Of a DNA stretch of 64,000 nt, positions 32,570 to 45,762 are shown piece by piece (the first letter of the stretch is position 1; each line of letters starts with the position of its first letter). The position numbers were made by a program, and so were the translations under genes. The stretch is from Ustulina deusta (taxonomy: Eukaryota > Ascomycota > Sordariomycetes > Xylariales > Xylariaceae). The DNA is taken from positions 62,001 through 126,000 of the forward strand of contig JAJNNX010000032.1 of NCBI GenBank assembly GCA_023159155.1, read 5' to 3'. A model generated the notes under the pieces. That model had not been told where the DNA came from. It saw only the letters and a list, made by a program, of their open reading frames with translations, and ran no database searches.

Positions 32570-35500
32570 CTTGATATAATGAATGGTTTGGGCGTTTTTA
32601 TGATACCAGGAACTAACAGGTTGGTTCCATGTTGATGATCCGGGCACTTGGCAACAGAAGGCGTTCGGAGAGAGTATGACGGCATCAGGAGAGGAACACG
32701 TGTAGTCTATAACACAATTCAATATGCCTATCATCATTGACACTTCCCAGCAACCTGTCCGCGAATGTGCGTCGTGAAGCCAGGCAAAGGGCGGGATAAA
32801 TGAAAGAATGAAATAAATAAAAAACACTCACTGGCAGAGCGCCCTTAGGTGCGGTTACAAGTTACTTGGTAAAATTACTAGTTCTATCGATGTCGTAATG
32901 AGCATCACTAGATTGGTTGTCAATGAATTTTGTTGGTTCGCCCGACGACAGTCCGATAGTAGGTTGGCGTCTTGGAATGTTTCGTAGCGATTGGAACGTA
33001 CACAACGACAATGGGAGGATGAATACGATGAGACCAATGAATATCTTCCGAGTTATCTGGTAGGAACTACCTAATCAAATAAGCCTTTGATACCTGGGTC
33101 GACAGACTTAATAGTGAGCTGAGGCTCAAACACAGCCTGAGACGGAGGCTGCGACGAGGATCACCCCATTGCATGACAGGATGGGATGAATCGAAGCGGA
33201 AACAATAGTTGGTTTCTCATGGAGCTTTTACGCCGTAGGGCAACCTTCGTATTGTAGTGTATACTATGTATAAATCATCATTCCGTCCTCGTACAGACTA
33301 CCTATATCTATCTATTACACAATACAAACAACTAACTTTGCCTGTTTGCTGCATACTTCGTGTGGCCAAATATGAGGAACTGGGTTTTATAATTATGAGG
33401 GATGTGGCAGTGTTTTGCCAGGGGGCTAGGTCTAAGTAGTGCAGAATATCGTGGTCTGGGTATCCTTGTTTGATGAGTGTCTTGGTTAGGTAGCTAGCCG
33501 TAGAACTGCCGAGGCTTCCTAACCTTATTCTTGAGCCTTTCCGTGTACATTACAATGTAAGTCTATGTGGTGATTTTTCCAGCCACTACTAGAATCACGC
33601 GACAGTATTTAGATTGTAGATTGTGAAGCTTCGAGGTTGCTGGCCTAAACAAACTTGTTTTATTATAAGAATAATAGAAGGAAGAGAAGAAAATAATAAA
33701 ATAAAATAAAACCCCCTTGAAAACAGTCAGCTCCTGGACTTCCTATTGGCTAAGATGAGGTTGAGACGAAATCTAGCTGGGGATCCTGGAGCTGTTTTGC
33801 GTCCATCCTTCCAATACTGATAGCATAAGGAGTAGGATTTGAATTATATCTAGCAGATGCGGGTCTTGCCATCTAGATAGTCTTGAATTGGTAAGTAGAT
33901 TTTAGGCTCGGAGGCTAGAAGCCTAATGATGTTTATTCGCTCACCTGATTTATCTAGTCCAACTAATGAGAGATATAGCATTGACGACGCAAGTGGCTTG
34001 AGGAATCGCTAGTGTCCTCTGTGAAGCACATAGTGTACACAGTAATAGCGCGCGCGAATGGGCGAGGGGAAAGACCAATCGCAATCGAGTTTAACGCCTT
34101 GAAGCTCTTCTGATGCTCAGGTGGGTGGGTGCAGAAGGCTAGACGAATGAGGAGTCGAGATGTGACCAAAGCAAGGAATTGATACCCACACTCTGCACTT
34201 AATAGGCGCAGTGCCGAATCTGGTGGTGTTGTTGCGAGTTGGAAATAGGTAGAGTGAGTGTGACTATGTGAGCTGAACCGTCGCCTGATGGCACGGTATC
34301 GGATAATAATATAGTTGGGCGATCTCGTCTGCGCCGAGGTTGAGATCTGTACATGGACACTCGTCGATCTTGGAGCCGGTTTATGTCTGTTCTAAGCTGT
34401 ACACTCTTGAACAGATGGATGGCACCACGAGTACCTAACCTGTGTGCTGAGTTAGTTGTATGCCCAATTGAAGCCAACGTGTGCCTTACATGGATTCCAA
34501 AGTACAGCGTATAGCACACATTGTTGGCCCGTGGTCAAACAGAAGCTGGCTGCTGGTCTGCAAGATCGCAGTGAATTAACAGATGGAGAGTGGGGCAGTA
34601 ACATGGGGAAAGGGAAGCCCATAATTTCAACTAAAATTATGGTCGCTGTGCCTATCTAGGTAGTTTGAACAAAACGGCAACCAACTACAGGTAAGGACGA
34701 CTCGACCCCGAACAAGTTAGTTCGGAAACTAATAGCGTTTTTCATTGGACGATACGTTGCTTCGCTCCCCCTTTCCCCTGCCCAGGCACCAAGCGTTGTT
34801 AGTACCGCGGGCAAGCCCCCTGACTAGGTACCTAGTATAGTGCATTATTACCTGATGCAGCTCCATCCTCTCCGTTATCACGTCCAGAATCCCGTTCCTC
34901 CTTCTAGCGCTGCTTCCCTCGCCAACCCAGCCCTCTCCAGTACACGTGCATCCTCCCGCTTGGCTTTCTCTCTTCCGGCGACGGTGTGTTGCCTCAAACG
35001 CTCTCTACATGTATGCCAATGGTCACCGAAGATAGACCACTACAATCCCACCCATCTTCTACCCTCTCCTCACTGTCGCTTGGCTGTCGCTGATTCCGAG
35101 CCTTTTGGCATGTGGATCCAGGGGCACTCCCACAACGGACAAGACACTCGACATTCTTTCACCAGCCTCTCCCCGTCCCCTGTCCTCGGATCGCACTACA
35201 TGAGTCGTCTTCCAACCGCTGTTTGATCCAACCTGTCACGACATCGCCTGGGCTTTTCGGGATACGAAGTACTGTACCGTACACGCATAATTGATAATCA
35301 TCAACTGAATACAGAATCCACATTCATTTCCCGCCCGACGTGGCGACAGTGCGGACCGATCACTGTTGCCGAGTTTTCCATTCGCTTCTCTTTGTAGCCA
35401 CTGCACATTGGCCCCGATTCAGTGAGGACGGCAGACCACAGCTGAACAACGGCCGAACGAAACCGCCTCGGTGGATCGACTTAATACTCATCGGATACCG

Positions 35501-35679
35501 AAGAGGGCGCTGCGTAGCATTGCACAGCACCAGCAGGGCTGGCCGGGCGACACGAAGCCCCCTTTCTAGCGTGGCGCACAATCCTCCTGGCGTCGTATCA
35601 CCATCAATTCCTTTGTTCTGGTCGGACGAACCCACATTCTCGCCTGAGCTACCGACCGCCCTCGACTTTTATCTCGATC
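32570..35679. other. Long intergenic, SSU72 to SPA2
   Basis: 3.1 kb. AT-rich in 33.2-34.0 kb with an (AAAAT)n run at about 33688-33710. A perfect CTAGGTACCTAG palindrome is at 34824-34835. The last about 800 bases are CT-rich with several short ORFs and look like a long SPA2 promoter and leader. No gene supported. Confidence 0.5.
34824..34835. repeat. TAGGTA-family palindrome (perfect)
   Basis: CTAGGTACCTAG, a perfect 12-base palindrome in the SPA2 upstream region. Same motif family as at 12618. Confidence 0.85.
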
Positions 35680-38494
35680 ATGAACACCCGCAATGCGCCG
35701 CTGTCACCTGTCTCTATAGGTGGTAGTAGTGAGTGGTCTGGCACCTCTAAATACCAAGCCGACGGCCTTTATCCCAACAATCGCGGTCTTGTCTCCCCTC
35801 CAGATTCTGGAAGCCCCGGCGGAATGATGAATGGTTTTCCTGGCGGGCCCAGGAGTGTCGGCGGCCCTTCTCCTCCACCCTCTGTTGGCCGCTCTAGTAC
35901 CTATGCGCGCAGCGAGAGCGGACGAAGCATACGCGAAGAAAATACTGAGGCTGTATTGGGAGAGCATTATGTTGCGCTCAGGAGGTATTTGGCCTCCACA
36001 TCCAAGGATGGAAGAGCCAACCCGCCCCCGAACAAAGCCCGAGATAAACTTCTCAGGCTGTCATCTGTCCAGTTTCTCGAATTATCCACCGATGTTTTCG
36101 ATGAGTTGATGCGACGACAAATAAAGCGGCCACCACCGGGTGCTCCTCCAAATGCCGGGCCTCCCCCATACCTTCTACCCGAACAGAATTTCCATCCTAA
36201 GCGCAACCAGGCACGCCAAAAGCTTTCGACGCTCGGTTCTCCGAGATTTAGAGACTTAGCCACTGATGTCTTCTGTGAGTTGGAGAGGCGCATACCAGCC
36301 TTTGTCGCTAGCGTTACTCCTCGCAGAAGCACTCCTGGGGCCCCTCCTGGGGTTCCTCCGATTAGGACAGGAACTCCTGTCAACGGCATGGGACTCCCCA
36401 GAGGGCCAAATGGTGCCATGAGACGGCCATCTGATGCAAGCTCTATCCGCTCTGCCGGTCCCCCAAGAGTTCCCAATGACTTTCCAGTACCACCTTCACC
36501 TGGGGTGCCACCTAATGGCAATTTCGACCGACCACTTCCCAAACAGTTCCAAAGCAACACGATTGTTCCGAACAAGAGCACAATGGTTGAGGAAGATGAT
36601 GATGGCGTTGGCTCCAACGATGATGATAATGATGCGCTTGGGCCTCGTGACCGTGATAGTAAAACGGAAATACTGACCCCCGCCTCCGAGGTAAGTCTCC
36701 CGCGCCACAAAGAAACCTATTGGGTCAAAAGCTGACGCATATTAGGTTGATAAGAAGCTTATCGATGACTATCAAAAACAAGTTCAAGAACTTCGTGGAA
36801 GAATAGAAGGCATGGAAACTGAGATGAGGAAAAGGGATGAAGAACTCACGGCCCTGAGAGACGACGAGCGCTCCCGTACTACTGCTTTAAATCTAGAGAA
36901 GAAAGAATGGGATGAGTTGCGGTCAAGTTTGGAGAGTAAATTAGCCGACGCTGAAGGTCTGAACGCCTCAATGCGAAACGAATTAGAACGCCTAAGAGAT
37001 GAGCATGCCTCAGAGAGCCGAGCTCTGCGAGAGAAAATCGAAGAAGCCCATCAAAGCAATCGTGGCATGGACGACTTCACAACCACAAAAGAAAACGAAG
37101 AGCTCCGCATGGCTTTAGAAGAACAGCAGCAGGTGACCTATGAAGCTCGCCGTGAAGCACGACAATTCCTGGAAGAGATGAGGGCTCTTTCCCAGCAACA
37201 CATGCCATCGTGGGAGAAGCAAACCGAGTTAGAGAGAACAGTTGAGCAGCTCGAGGAGCAAGTTCATGACTGGAAAAACCGCTATGCCCGCACAAAAACA
37301 CAACTCCGAAACATGCGCGCGTCTTCCATCGGTCTTACTATCGAGGCAGATGCAGGAAAGCACATACGAGAGAAGGGTTTTGCGGAAGCCAACGGGCGGG
37401 TGAAGGACGTACACGTCACTAAATTCCAGATCTCTATCGACGAGCTGTTGCGCTGTGCACGTACAGGCGAACCTGAAAGAGTAATCGACAGTATGAAGTC
37501 GGTTATTGTCAACATACGTCGTATTACGAAGGACATCGACGATTCACAGCCTGAAGATGAAGAATTGGGGCGCCAACAACAGAAACTCAAGAACCGTGTT
37601 TCTGCTACCGCCAATAACCTCATTACGGCCTCTAAGAACTTCGCCTCCGCCGCAGGTATCTCCCCCGTGTCTCTACTTGATGCGGCCGCCTCACACCTTG
37701 TTGCCGCTCTCGTAGAGCTCCTGCGAAGTGTCAAAATCCGAGCGACTCCGGCAACAGAACTTGAAGACGACGATGACGGTTCTATTACCCCCGTTGAATC
37801 TACCGGCTTCTTGTCGAACCGCACTACCACATCTCAACCAGATGCCTATCCACAGGCAGGCCAATCGCCATTAGCTCCGCCACCTTCATTTCAGGGTCTG
37901 CGCGCAGGAATGCGGGAAAGTGCTAATTCATCTACTTATAGCCCCTACAATTCCCCCAGGGAATCTCTTCACTCAGGGAGATCTCCAGCTCTCCCCAACG
38001 GTCAGCTGGATGGAAATGACGGTATGGGATATACTGGATTAAACAAAAGTTTTCTGCCGGCTCCCAACGGGTACGAAATGCAGGATACACAATTAGAGGA
38101 TCTCAAGATTTATCTAGAGGACCAGACCGCAATCATGGTCCAGACTATTCAAGGTCTGGTAGGGTCCATCCGTAGTGATGCGTCTATACAACAAATTAAC
38201 GGAGAGATCACTTCGATAGCGGAGGTTGTGGCCAAGGTTGTTGCTGAGACGGAAGCGAGCGGAAATGGTGGCGAGATGCTCGAGCGCCTCTCTACTTGTC
38301 GACAACGACTACTTGAAGCCGGCGATCAGGGCAAGAACTTAGCAGCACGTGGGCTCAGGGAGAATGATCGAGAGTGGCGCATGTGGACTCAAACCCTTCC
38401 ACCGATCGCTTTCGAGATTGTACGCGAGACTAGGGAGCTGGTCCAGCGCATCAATCGCATGGTATTGTCGCCTGCCGCAGAGGATTTCTCCTAG
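35680..38494 (+). CDS. SPA2: Spa2-like polarisome scaffold, two exons
   Basis: Exons 35680-36690 and 36746-38494 joined in phase 0, 919 residues. Two Spa2-homology (GIT/SHD) repeats lie at about residues 88-150 and 168-206: HYVALRRYLASTSKDGR with RDKLLRLSSVQFLELSTDV, then NQARQKLSTLGSPRFRDLAT. Between and after are Pro/Gly-rich disordered stretches. Residues about 340-520 form a long coiled coil (charged heptads from VDKKLIDDYQKQVQELRGR on). The C-terminus holds a conserved helical block (FQISIDELLRCARTGEPERV and ITASKNFASAAGISPVSLLDA) as in Spa2/Sph1. Spa2 scaffolds formin, Bud6 and MAP-kinase kinases at the hyphal tip. The length is typical for filamentous fungi. Confidence is high because repeats, coiled coil and C-terminal block occur in the family order. 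Confidence 0.92.
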
Positions 38495-41400
38495 AAGGAA
38501 CCTGGCCGAGCTGGGTTGACTCCATGCTCATATTTTCGTAATTTACGGTTTCAAGCATTCCCAAATTTCTCTAGGACTTGATGAGATACCCCATCAGTTG
38601 TGCTTTTTCGGGGCTAGGCTGAAGCGACTTGCCCGCCTCTGTTTTCCAGCCTCGCATTCTTACGGTATTGATCGCTTTGATACGGTACTACCACAATCGA
38701 CGATTATTCATGCTTATTCTTAATTGCTCGTTCCTCTTTCGCCTCTCTCCGTCATCGGAACTCGTACCAGCATTGTGCTTCATTCTAGCCAGATGTATGG
38801 GGCTGTCTGGGCTTTCTTGGGTACCTACTTGTTTGAATACAGCAACGAGCAGTTATGAGACATTGGGTGGTGCTTGGTGGCTAATTTTTGACCCTCAAAT
38901 CTCTATGTAATGGGTGTCAGAGATCTATTCTGTCTCTGTCGAACCTGGATATGTGTGCATGACTTGGGTGGGGGAAAATAGGCACGGAAGGATAGAGCCG
39001 GAATGTGGCGATCCGAGGAGCTGACCTCGGAGTTAGCATATAGACGTGTCGGAGACGAAAAGGAACGAGGCTATTGTATAGTGTAAACAATGAGAAAACA
39101 TTACTTATTTATTTCCTTACTCATCGACTCGGTCAAACGTTTTACATGTTGCTGGACCCTGAGTATTCTTATCTTGCTTGCTGCTCCTCCTCTAAAAGAG
39201 CTTCAAAAATGAAAGGTATGACAAGCCGCTTGATTAAGTTAGAAGCATCCACCTCTGTTCAATAGCCTCACCGGCTCCGAGGGCAAGCCGCAGTATTTGC
39301 TAATTCAGCTTTCGAGGTTGGCGTTCTCATCATAGGAGCGCAAAAAATCATGAAATTCAGAGTAACGCCACCAGGACTCCTATCAACCCAGGAGAAGCAA
39401 GGCCACCCCAAAGCATATCTTAGAGGGTGTGGAATCACAGTGTCAATATACCGGAATAGCTGGGTTGTCAGGTCGGGCAAAGGTGTATGCTCTGATAGAA
39501 AAGACGGAGCGAACTGGTCAAGATGCCTTGTTGCTGTTTAGAGTCAGCAGGTGTTTCGGCATCGACTCATATTCTGTGCATACCGAAGATGTGACGAATC
39601 TTTGTAACCACACCAGGAAGCCGACAATAGTCCACGTTGACAGCACGAGAGTCCGGGGAGAACCGGGACGTCCCGGTCAAACCCTCGAGCGGTCGCCATC
39701 CCTAATCAAATGTTCCAACCCCCTACCTAATCAGCCTCGAATTGTCGACGAACTCTTTTTGGTGCGGTACTTGCCGTAGATGGTCGACGGTCTGTCCCAG
39801 ACGAGCAAGTCATGGGAAATGAGGAATCGGTCGATACTAATCGGGAGGTGGCGATTCACGCGGGCATTCGGAGTCAGGTGTATGGAGAGAACCGCATTGG
39901 ACGGGTACCCGGCAGGGTGGAAGCGGTCCCGGCTCGACAGGGATCGGCGGACAAGGGGAACTCCAACCGCGCTTGGCCCAGTTACGGCTCGTGTGTTCCG
40001 CACCTTTTTTTGCTCTGGCCCTTGATCGCGAGGAGCCGGTTGCTCGGGGAAATGCGCTCGCCGGATGGTTCTGCCGACGCAGAGATACACATGTTGTCTC
40101 TCGAAACGTTCGGTTGGGATGGGTAGAGGTTATCCTGGGCGATTCGGAATAGCTGGTACAGGCCGCACTATCCAAAAAAATCAACAGTGTGGTTGTCAAT
40201 GCTCATGAGAGATCGCCCTTGGGCAGATAAAGGGACGTGCGCTTGGTTTCATAACGAGTCTTTGTGGGTATTCTTTTTAACATATTGTATGTGAGGAGCA
40301 TCACGAAGTCATCTGGTTCGAACAAGAGGGAATTATGATGATGTAGTGCATACTTTGTGCACAGTTTAGATAGATATCTGGAAGGATGAATCCAAGCGCA
40401 TGGTTTATCTCGATAGTCAGATTGGTATCGTACATGGATTGCTGTTCACAAAGTATAACCCCAAGACCAACCATCCACATGCCGTTCAACTCTCAACTGT
40501 TCAATATCACAAAACCCATTAACCGTGTCCACCTCATCGCCAGCGGTGCCAAAAAGAGCCTAATCAAGGATCGTCTTTGTCGAATGGAGTTGTAGCGCTT
40601 CTTCTTGTTTTGCGACTCTGTTATAGAGCAATAGTTGTGTGTGTTGTGAATCATTCTCATCGTCCAGATACTCTCGGAATTGGCAATCAGGGTTGTTGGC
40701 GTCTGTCACAGAGCAATAGTTGTGTGTGTGGTCAATCATCCTCATCGTCTAGATACTCGCGGAATTGGCAACCGGGGTTGTTGCCGTATTGGCTCGTGCC
40801 ATTTGTATATGGAGAGCCAGAATGCCAGACACACGGCGCATGCGTATCAATCAGATACACATGTCCACCCCACAGCCACGGTGGTGGACAGGTCCCCGTT
40901 CCTGTGCAAGAAACACTTACTCAGGACACCGGCACCGCTCACCACCGCTGAGCTGTGGTTGTTGCCACCCGGTTGCCAACTCCAACAGCCAACCACTAAC
41001 CCCTCGAGACAAATAACACGTATTCGTCTCATCCTCAGGGCAGGCAGTGATTGGCTCTAGACGGATGCTAGGATGTTGTGTAACTTGTTCTTGATGGCAT
41101 AGTCGACTGCGCAATAAGTCGAGAGAGCGGATGAAGCACGTGTTCTGTTGTTGCCTGTCTTCGTTCCCGGCGCCCAGCCTTAGCACGACGTTTGATCGAC
41201 GCGCTGTAGCCTAAGATATCCAAGCCTTTTTATTGTCAAGTTGTTGTTAGTATCTACACAAACATGCATGGTTCACGAGAATGACGTGACTTACAGGATC
41301 TCTTGCTCAATGGCCGGGCACCTGGGTCCGACTATCGCCGAGGTTTGTCCACATCATCACCGACAATCTTGTGGTTCATCGGCATGCAATTCGCCATGCG

Positions 41401-42400
41401 TGCAGATAGCCGATGCATAGCTTGGAGGCTGGAGCGGAAGAAAAAGATGAGCGGGAGCTCGAGGCAAATCAAGCGTTTCCTTACTTACCAAGCAGGTGCT
41501 ATCGAAGAATCATGTTCCATTTTGCATGCAGCCGTATTGCAAAGCTGCGGATTAGGTGGCCGATGGGTGAACCGAAGATGGTAGTGCCGAGAACTGCGCT
41601 GTTAGTCTTGCACAAGTCAAGAGAGAATCGACAAAGGTTACCTGTAGTTCAAAGCGAGGTATTTAAACGAATGTTTCACAACAAAGTCGTTAAATGATGC
41701 ATGGTGAGTAGAATGGATGAGTGATAGCTTGCGGACATGTAGGTAGGCTGATGTTATTGCCGGCGTGTTGGTGAGGGAGGGTGAGATGGAGGAGGAGAAG
41801 AAGGTGTAGAGGAGAAGAAATTGGTCACAACAGCTGGGAACATCGCGGGAATTTATAGAAAATTCATGCCGGCAGTAAACACGGCACACCGCCTACCAGG
41901 CGGTCTGTAGGTATTCACTACACATCGGTTGTTGTGGCAGTTGGTAGACAGTGGTGGAAGTAGTCGGTACGTACCTCTGTGGCTCTCGTGCATTCTATCA
42001 AAGATCCCAAGGGCAGGTGATGCGAGAAGTACAATATGACGTACTAGGCCAGTTTGTCTTAATATCTACCCTACCTAAGGTGGTCCGTCCGCCTTTGATT
42101 TATAAAGCAAGTAGTCTAATCCTTACCAGTAATGAATTCTGTAAGCCACGACCGACGCCACGGCAACATGTGTAACAGGAGGGGTGCTTGATTTATCCGA
42201 AGATAAGGCAGTGTTGTCATCTTGGGCACCTAGTATCTATGGCTTAGGGACTTGTTCAGAGGTGGCGGGGAAGCGGTGTCCGTACGTTCTTCTGTTTTCG
42301 AGGCCACATTATCACCACATCCGCCTGAAGAGTCGATGAGGGTTGACCAAGAAAGAGCCAGATAAGGGCTAACGCGCAACGAGTCGATCAATCTAATATC
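38495..42400. other. Gene-poor stretch, SPA2 to O-methyltransferase pseudogene
   Basis: 3.9 kb without a supportable gene. It includes an 85-bp tandem duplication at 40625-40794. ORFs up to 126 codons occur on both strands (for example around 39.4-40.2 kb and 40.6-41.1 kb) but overlap each other and match nothing I recognise; they may be decayed genes. Confidence 0.45.
40625..40794 (+). repeat. 85-bp tandem duplication, two diverged copies
   Basis: Copy 1 begins AGAGCAATAGTTGTGTGTG at 40625, copy 2 begins the same way at 40710. They share AGATACTC.CGGAATTGGCAA and GGGTTGTTG blocks in the same order, with scattered mostly transition differences. The period is 85, not a multiple of three, so the repeat does not keep a reading frame. 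Confidence 0.85.
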
Positions 42401-43690
42401 ATGTCAGGTCCTCGCAGTTTACCCCGTTTTGTCCAACTTGTGCAGACGATCAGTTCGTCCGTCAGCCAACGGCAAGAGATACTGTTGGCTCACCATGCAC
42501 CATTTCCTGCCTTTGATGGGGATGGGGACAGTGCTTTCAAACGGCCAAGAAAGCCTACAAAGTCTAGGACGTGCTCATCGATGCGACGGCAAAACTTCAC
42601 GACCTCCTTCTCGACCCAATGAGCCATAAGCAATTTTCGGGGCCACTTCCTCGTTCTGGCAACTGATCCCTTTTAGACCAAATCATGTCTTCGAAGCTCC
42701 TCGTATTTTCCAAACACTCGCAGATTACGCTCAAAATCGCAATTGCCGACCGTGAGTGCCGTAGTCCTTGTTATCAAGGGTAACGTATGTTGATCCTCAG
42801 GGTGGCATCAATACCATATTTTCAATGTAGCTCACACGATGGCCTGGAGGCTGCTCATGGATGCATAAATAAATGACTGGATGGGTACCACTCATGCGGA
42901 AGAAGTATGGCCCTGGGTCAAGGTGGTTTTTATCCGATAAGCGCATAGAATAGTATACTGGCAATCTGTAGGCGATTGAAGCACTTGATAAATGGCCCAA
43001 GTCTAAGGAATCAAATGAATCAGTCGTACTACCATACTTTCAGCATTTACCTCGTGTTGTCACGGACTACTGGTGTGCTGACTCATCAGGGGGGTTCCCT
43101 TGCGAAGAACACGACGGACAGCTTGTATAACGCCTTTACTTCAACCCGGGAACGGGCATAAAGGCTCGCAAATTTTATGAAGACCGCCACTTCGAGGTAT
43201 GATCTTGACGCTATATATGGTCTCAACAGCTATGATTGGGGATCTTTCGGGATCGCTATCGTTGTCGACGTGGGGGCTCTAAGAGTACCCTGCCATCCAA
43301 TTGGCCAAACGCTTCGGTAATCTGAAAGTTGTAGTTTAGGATCTACCTATAGAGCGTTATTTAGTGGCGCCGATGCCTGCTAAGGCTGACTTGTTTTTCC
43401 AGCGCCTGGTCTTACATCACTGGACTGACAAGAATAGCGTGCGCATTCTGCGACCCTTGATCCCATCGTTGGAAAATTGGTTAGGGGTTATTATCATGGA
43501 CGCATGTAAGTGCAAAGGTCCTTCGATATGCATATTATCCTGATCAGCCAGCGGTTATAGAAAGACAGACATGACGACGGGGGTCTCTTTGAACACCAGA
43601 GAGCAGACACATGGCGGATGGAGAGCTCTGCTTCCTGATGTAGACTTCATTTCGAAGAGCCGCAGGAAATCGGCCTGGCATTGATTGATG
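42401..43690 (+). pseudogene. Decayed class-II (COMT-like) O-methyltransferase gene
   Basis: Family peptides occur in correct order but in different frames. 42401: ATG then PRFVQLVQTISSSVS and LLAHHAPFPAFDGDGDSA. 42571: a shift to VLIDATAKLHDLLLDPMSHK. About 42975: EALDKWPKSKESNES. About 43211-43280: SYDWGSFGIAIVVDVGA, the SAM-binding motif I region (usual form VVDVGGSRG). About 43300: IQLAKRFGNLKVVV, then an in-frame TAG where a Gln (…VVVQDLP) is usual. About 43380-43500: ADLFFQRLVLHHWTDKNS and RILRPLIPSLENWL, ending VIIMDA. Such enzymes methylate hydroxyl groups of secondary metabolites using SAM. Several frameshifts and stops rule out function. The CAG-to-TAG change fits a C-to-T transition. 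The start is an ATG at the family's N-terminal position; the 3' end is approximate. Confidence 0.75.
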
Positions 43691-45762
43691 TCGGATGGAA
43701 TGATCCCAGGCTATGTTGAGAGACGCCGGTACCTGGGTGCATGTGACGAAATATGGCAGCCGTGATTTCGTTTGATATTAAGACTCCTCACCGCGCCAGA
43801 ACAGACAGGACCTGGACCTGGACCTTTCATACAACTCGTTTCATGTTGCTGAATGTGGCGGTAAGTTTAACATTACAGGAAATTATATATGTTGCAGTCA
43901 AGCCACAGGCACGAATACAAGGGCGTTAGGTTTGGGCAGCTGAACGACGCCATTTCAGCCGAAGCTGCCACTGTGCCAGAAATATCCCATGTTGGAGAAA
44001 TTGATACTTAAGGAGGTTAGGGGCCTACTTGCCAAATGGAGATAGGTAAACCCCATTTGGGAGAGTGGGGAAACCCGACCGTTTGGAATCGACTTTCAAG
44101 ATTGATCGGATTGTTCCGTTTATGAGATTTCGGGTCCATATTTGAGTAGGTAAGACAGTGAGTGTAGAATAAGTACACGACCTACAATATAAAGCGCCTA
44201 AAATGCCGAATGCAATGGGGGGTTGAAAGCTTCTTATGCTCAACTGAGCGGTATTAGTACATATGTACTATATGTATAAGTAGAGGAACGCCATGTCTGT
44301 AATGTCCCCGAAATAGGAATGGCAAATAAATAAATAAATATCCAGCGCCCTGCTTAACCTACTTCGTACTAGATCGTCTTCCTAGTGTGCATATGTCGCT
44401 TAAGTTTTCCTGTCTCGAATACCTCATGGAGGTGTGATTGAATGGTTAGTGATTCCAATCATATTTGATCGAGCAGTTGGTGTTGTAGTTGTGTGGTCAT
44501 TCTCTTAGAATCTGTACAAGCACTTGTGTAGTGCAGTAGTATTTTTGATAGCTTCTGCGGTATCGCACCATAGCCACACTATCTGTGTGACATGTCGAGT
44601 CGGCTAGTGTAAGTGCCGGAATAACACCTAAACAAGGCATACGGCACGGTAGTGTGTGAAGCTAGGGCTCTAGAATACTTATAAGTACCTACCTAGCTGA
44701 CCTAACCTAGTGTACTTGGGCGTGCATTCTCCTAACCTAGTGCGGGTGTCTCGCTGTTGCCACTGCCCCTGGTAGCGGCTGTAGTTTACTGCCAGGCGAT
44801 CCTTCAAAGCTGACTCACACGGTCGAACAGGGCCCAAGACAGGCTATGCAAAGCTCAGGGGCAAAAGCCTACCTATCACATCGCGCGTGTGATCAACACC
44901 AAGATCCTCTCCTGGGGTTTTCATCTTCAGCCGCAAGTCACCTGCTTCTCCACACCCTAGTACTATGTCTTGTAGGTAACCCACACCTGCCCTCATCCAA
45001 CTACACGCTACGATGCACCAGGGTGATGCGTAGGTAGGTACTTACACGTCGTTGACCGAGATGTCTCCCCAGATCCTTGATGTTTACTGATGCCGGATCG
45101 TCGACCCCTCGCCCCGCCGTGTTCCTCTCCTTTCTTCTCCGGCCTACAATAACAACAGCACTCTGCGTAGCGCAGCATTTGTTCTGTGTTTCTCTCCACC
45201 ATGTCTCTCCTGTTCCTCATGCTCGGCCAATGCTTGTATGGTCAGCTGAGCTTTGCTCTCGTATGAGCGGAAGGAATGAGGTTGGACAGCTACCCAGGTC
45301 CCCTCCTCATCGTCCTCTTGACGTAGTATGTACACTACACCTGCAGCTTCGGCAGACCTTGAGATTAGCTCGAAACCCAAACATGCCATGTCTCCAGCCC
45401 AAGCGCCACATCATCTGCCAGTGCCTCTTTTTATAGAACGCGACACTAATCTAGTGCACTTATGCCTTCGCAGCTGCGGCGAGCGAGTCGCGGGTTTCTG
45501 CTAGGTCGCCATGCAGACCCACTCGCATTACCGAATGCCTCTCCCCTCACACAACGGCCGCCTCAGCGTCGTTGGGCTTGACGGGCTGGGCTCGTCTGAA
45601 ATTATTCATTGGAAGCTGATTTCCTGCCGAGCCTCTAGACCTTAGTCTGTCGCCACGTCTTAGAGCATATATAGTGTATGCCAGCACTAACGCTGCTCGC
45701 CCTTGTTGCTTTCCCTCATCTTCTTGTCTCCCCCGTCGTCGAACGCACCTCAGGATTGGAAA
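43691..45762. other. Intergenic, pseudogene to MARVEL gene
   Basis: 2.1 kb, AT-rich at first, with an (AAAT)4 run at 44325-44340 and TAGGTA-family motifs at 44686-44709 and 45029-45041. The part from about 45100 is CT-rich and is probably promoter and leader of the MARVEL gene. No gene supported. Confidence 0.5.

Noticed and set aside
39429..40199. Overlapping ORFs of 80-120 codons on both strands
   Set aside because: They overlap each other on opposite strands, have no family features and no clear splice partners.
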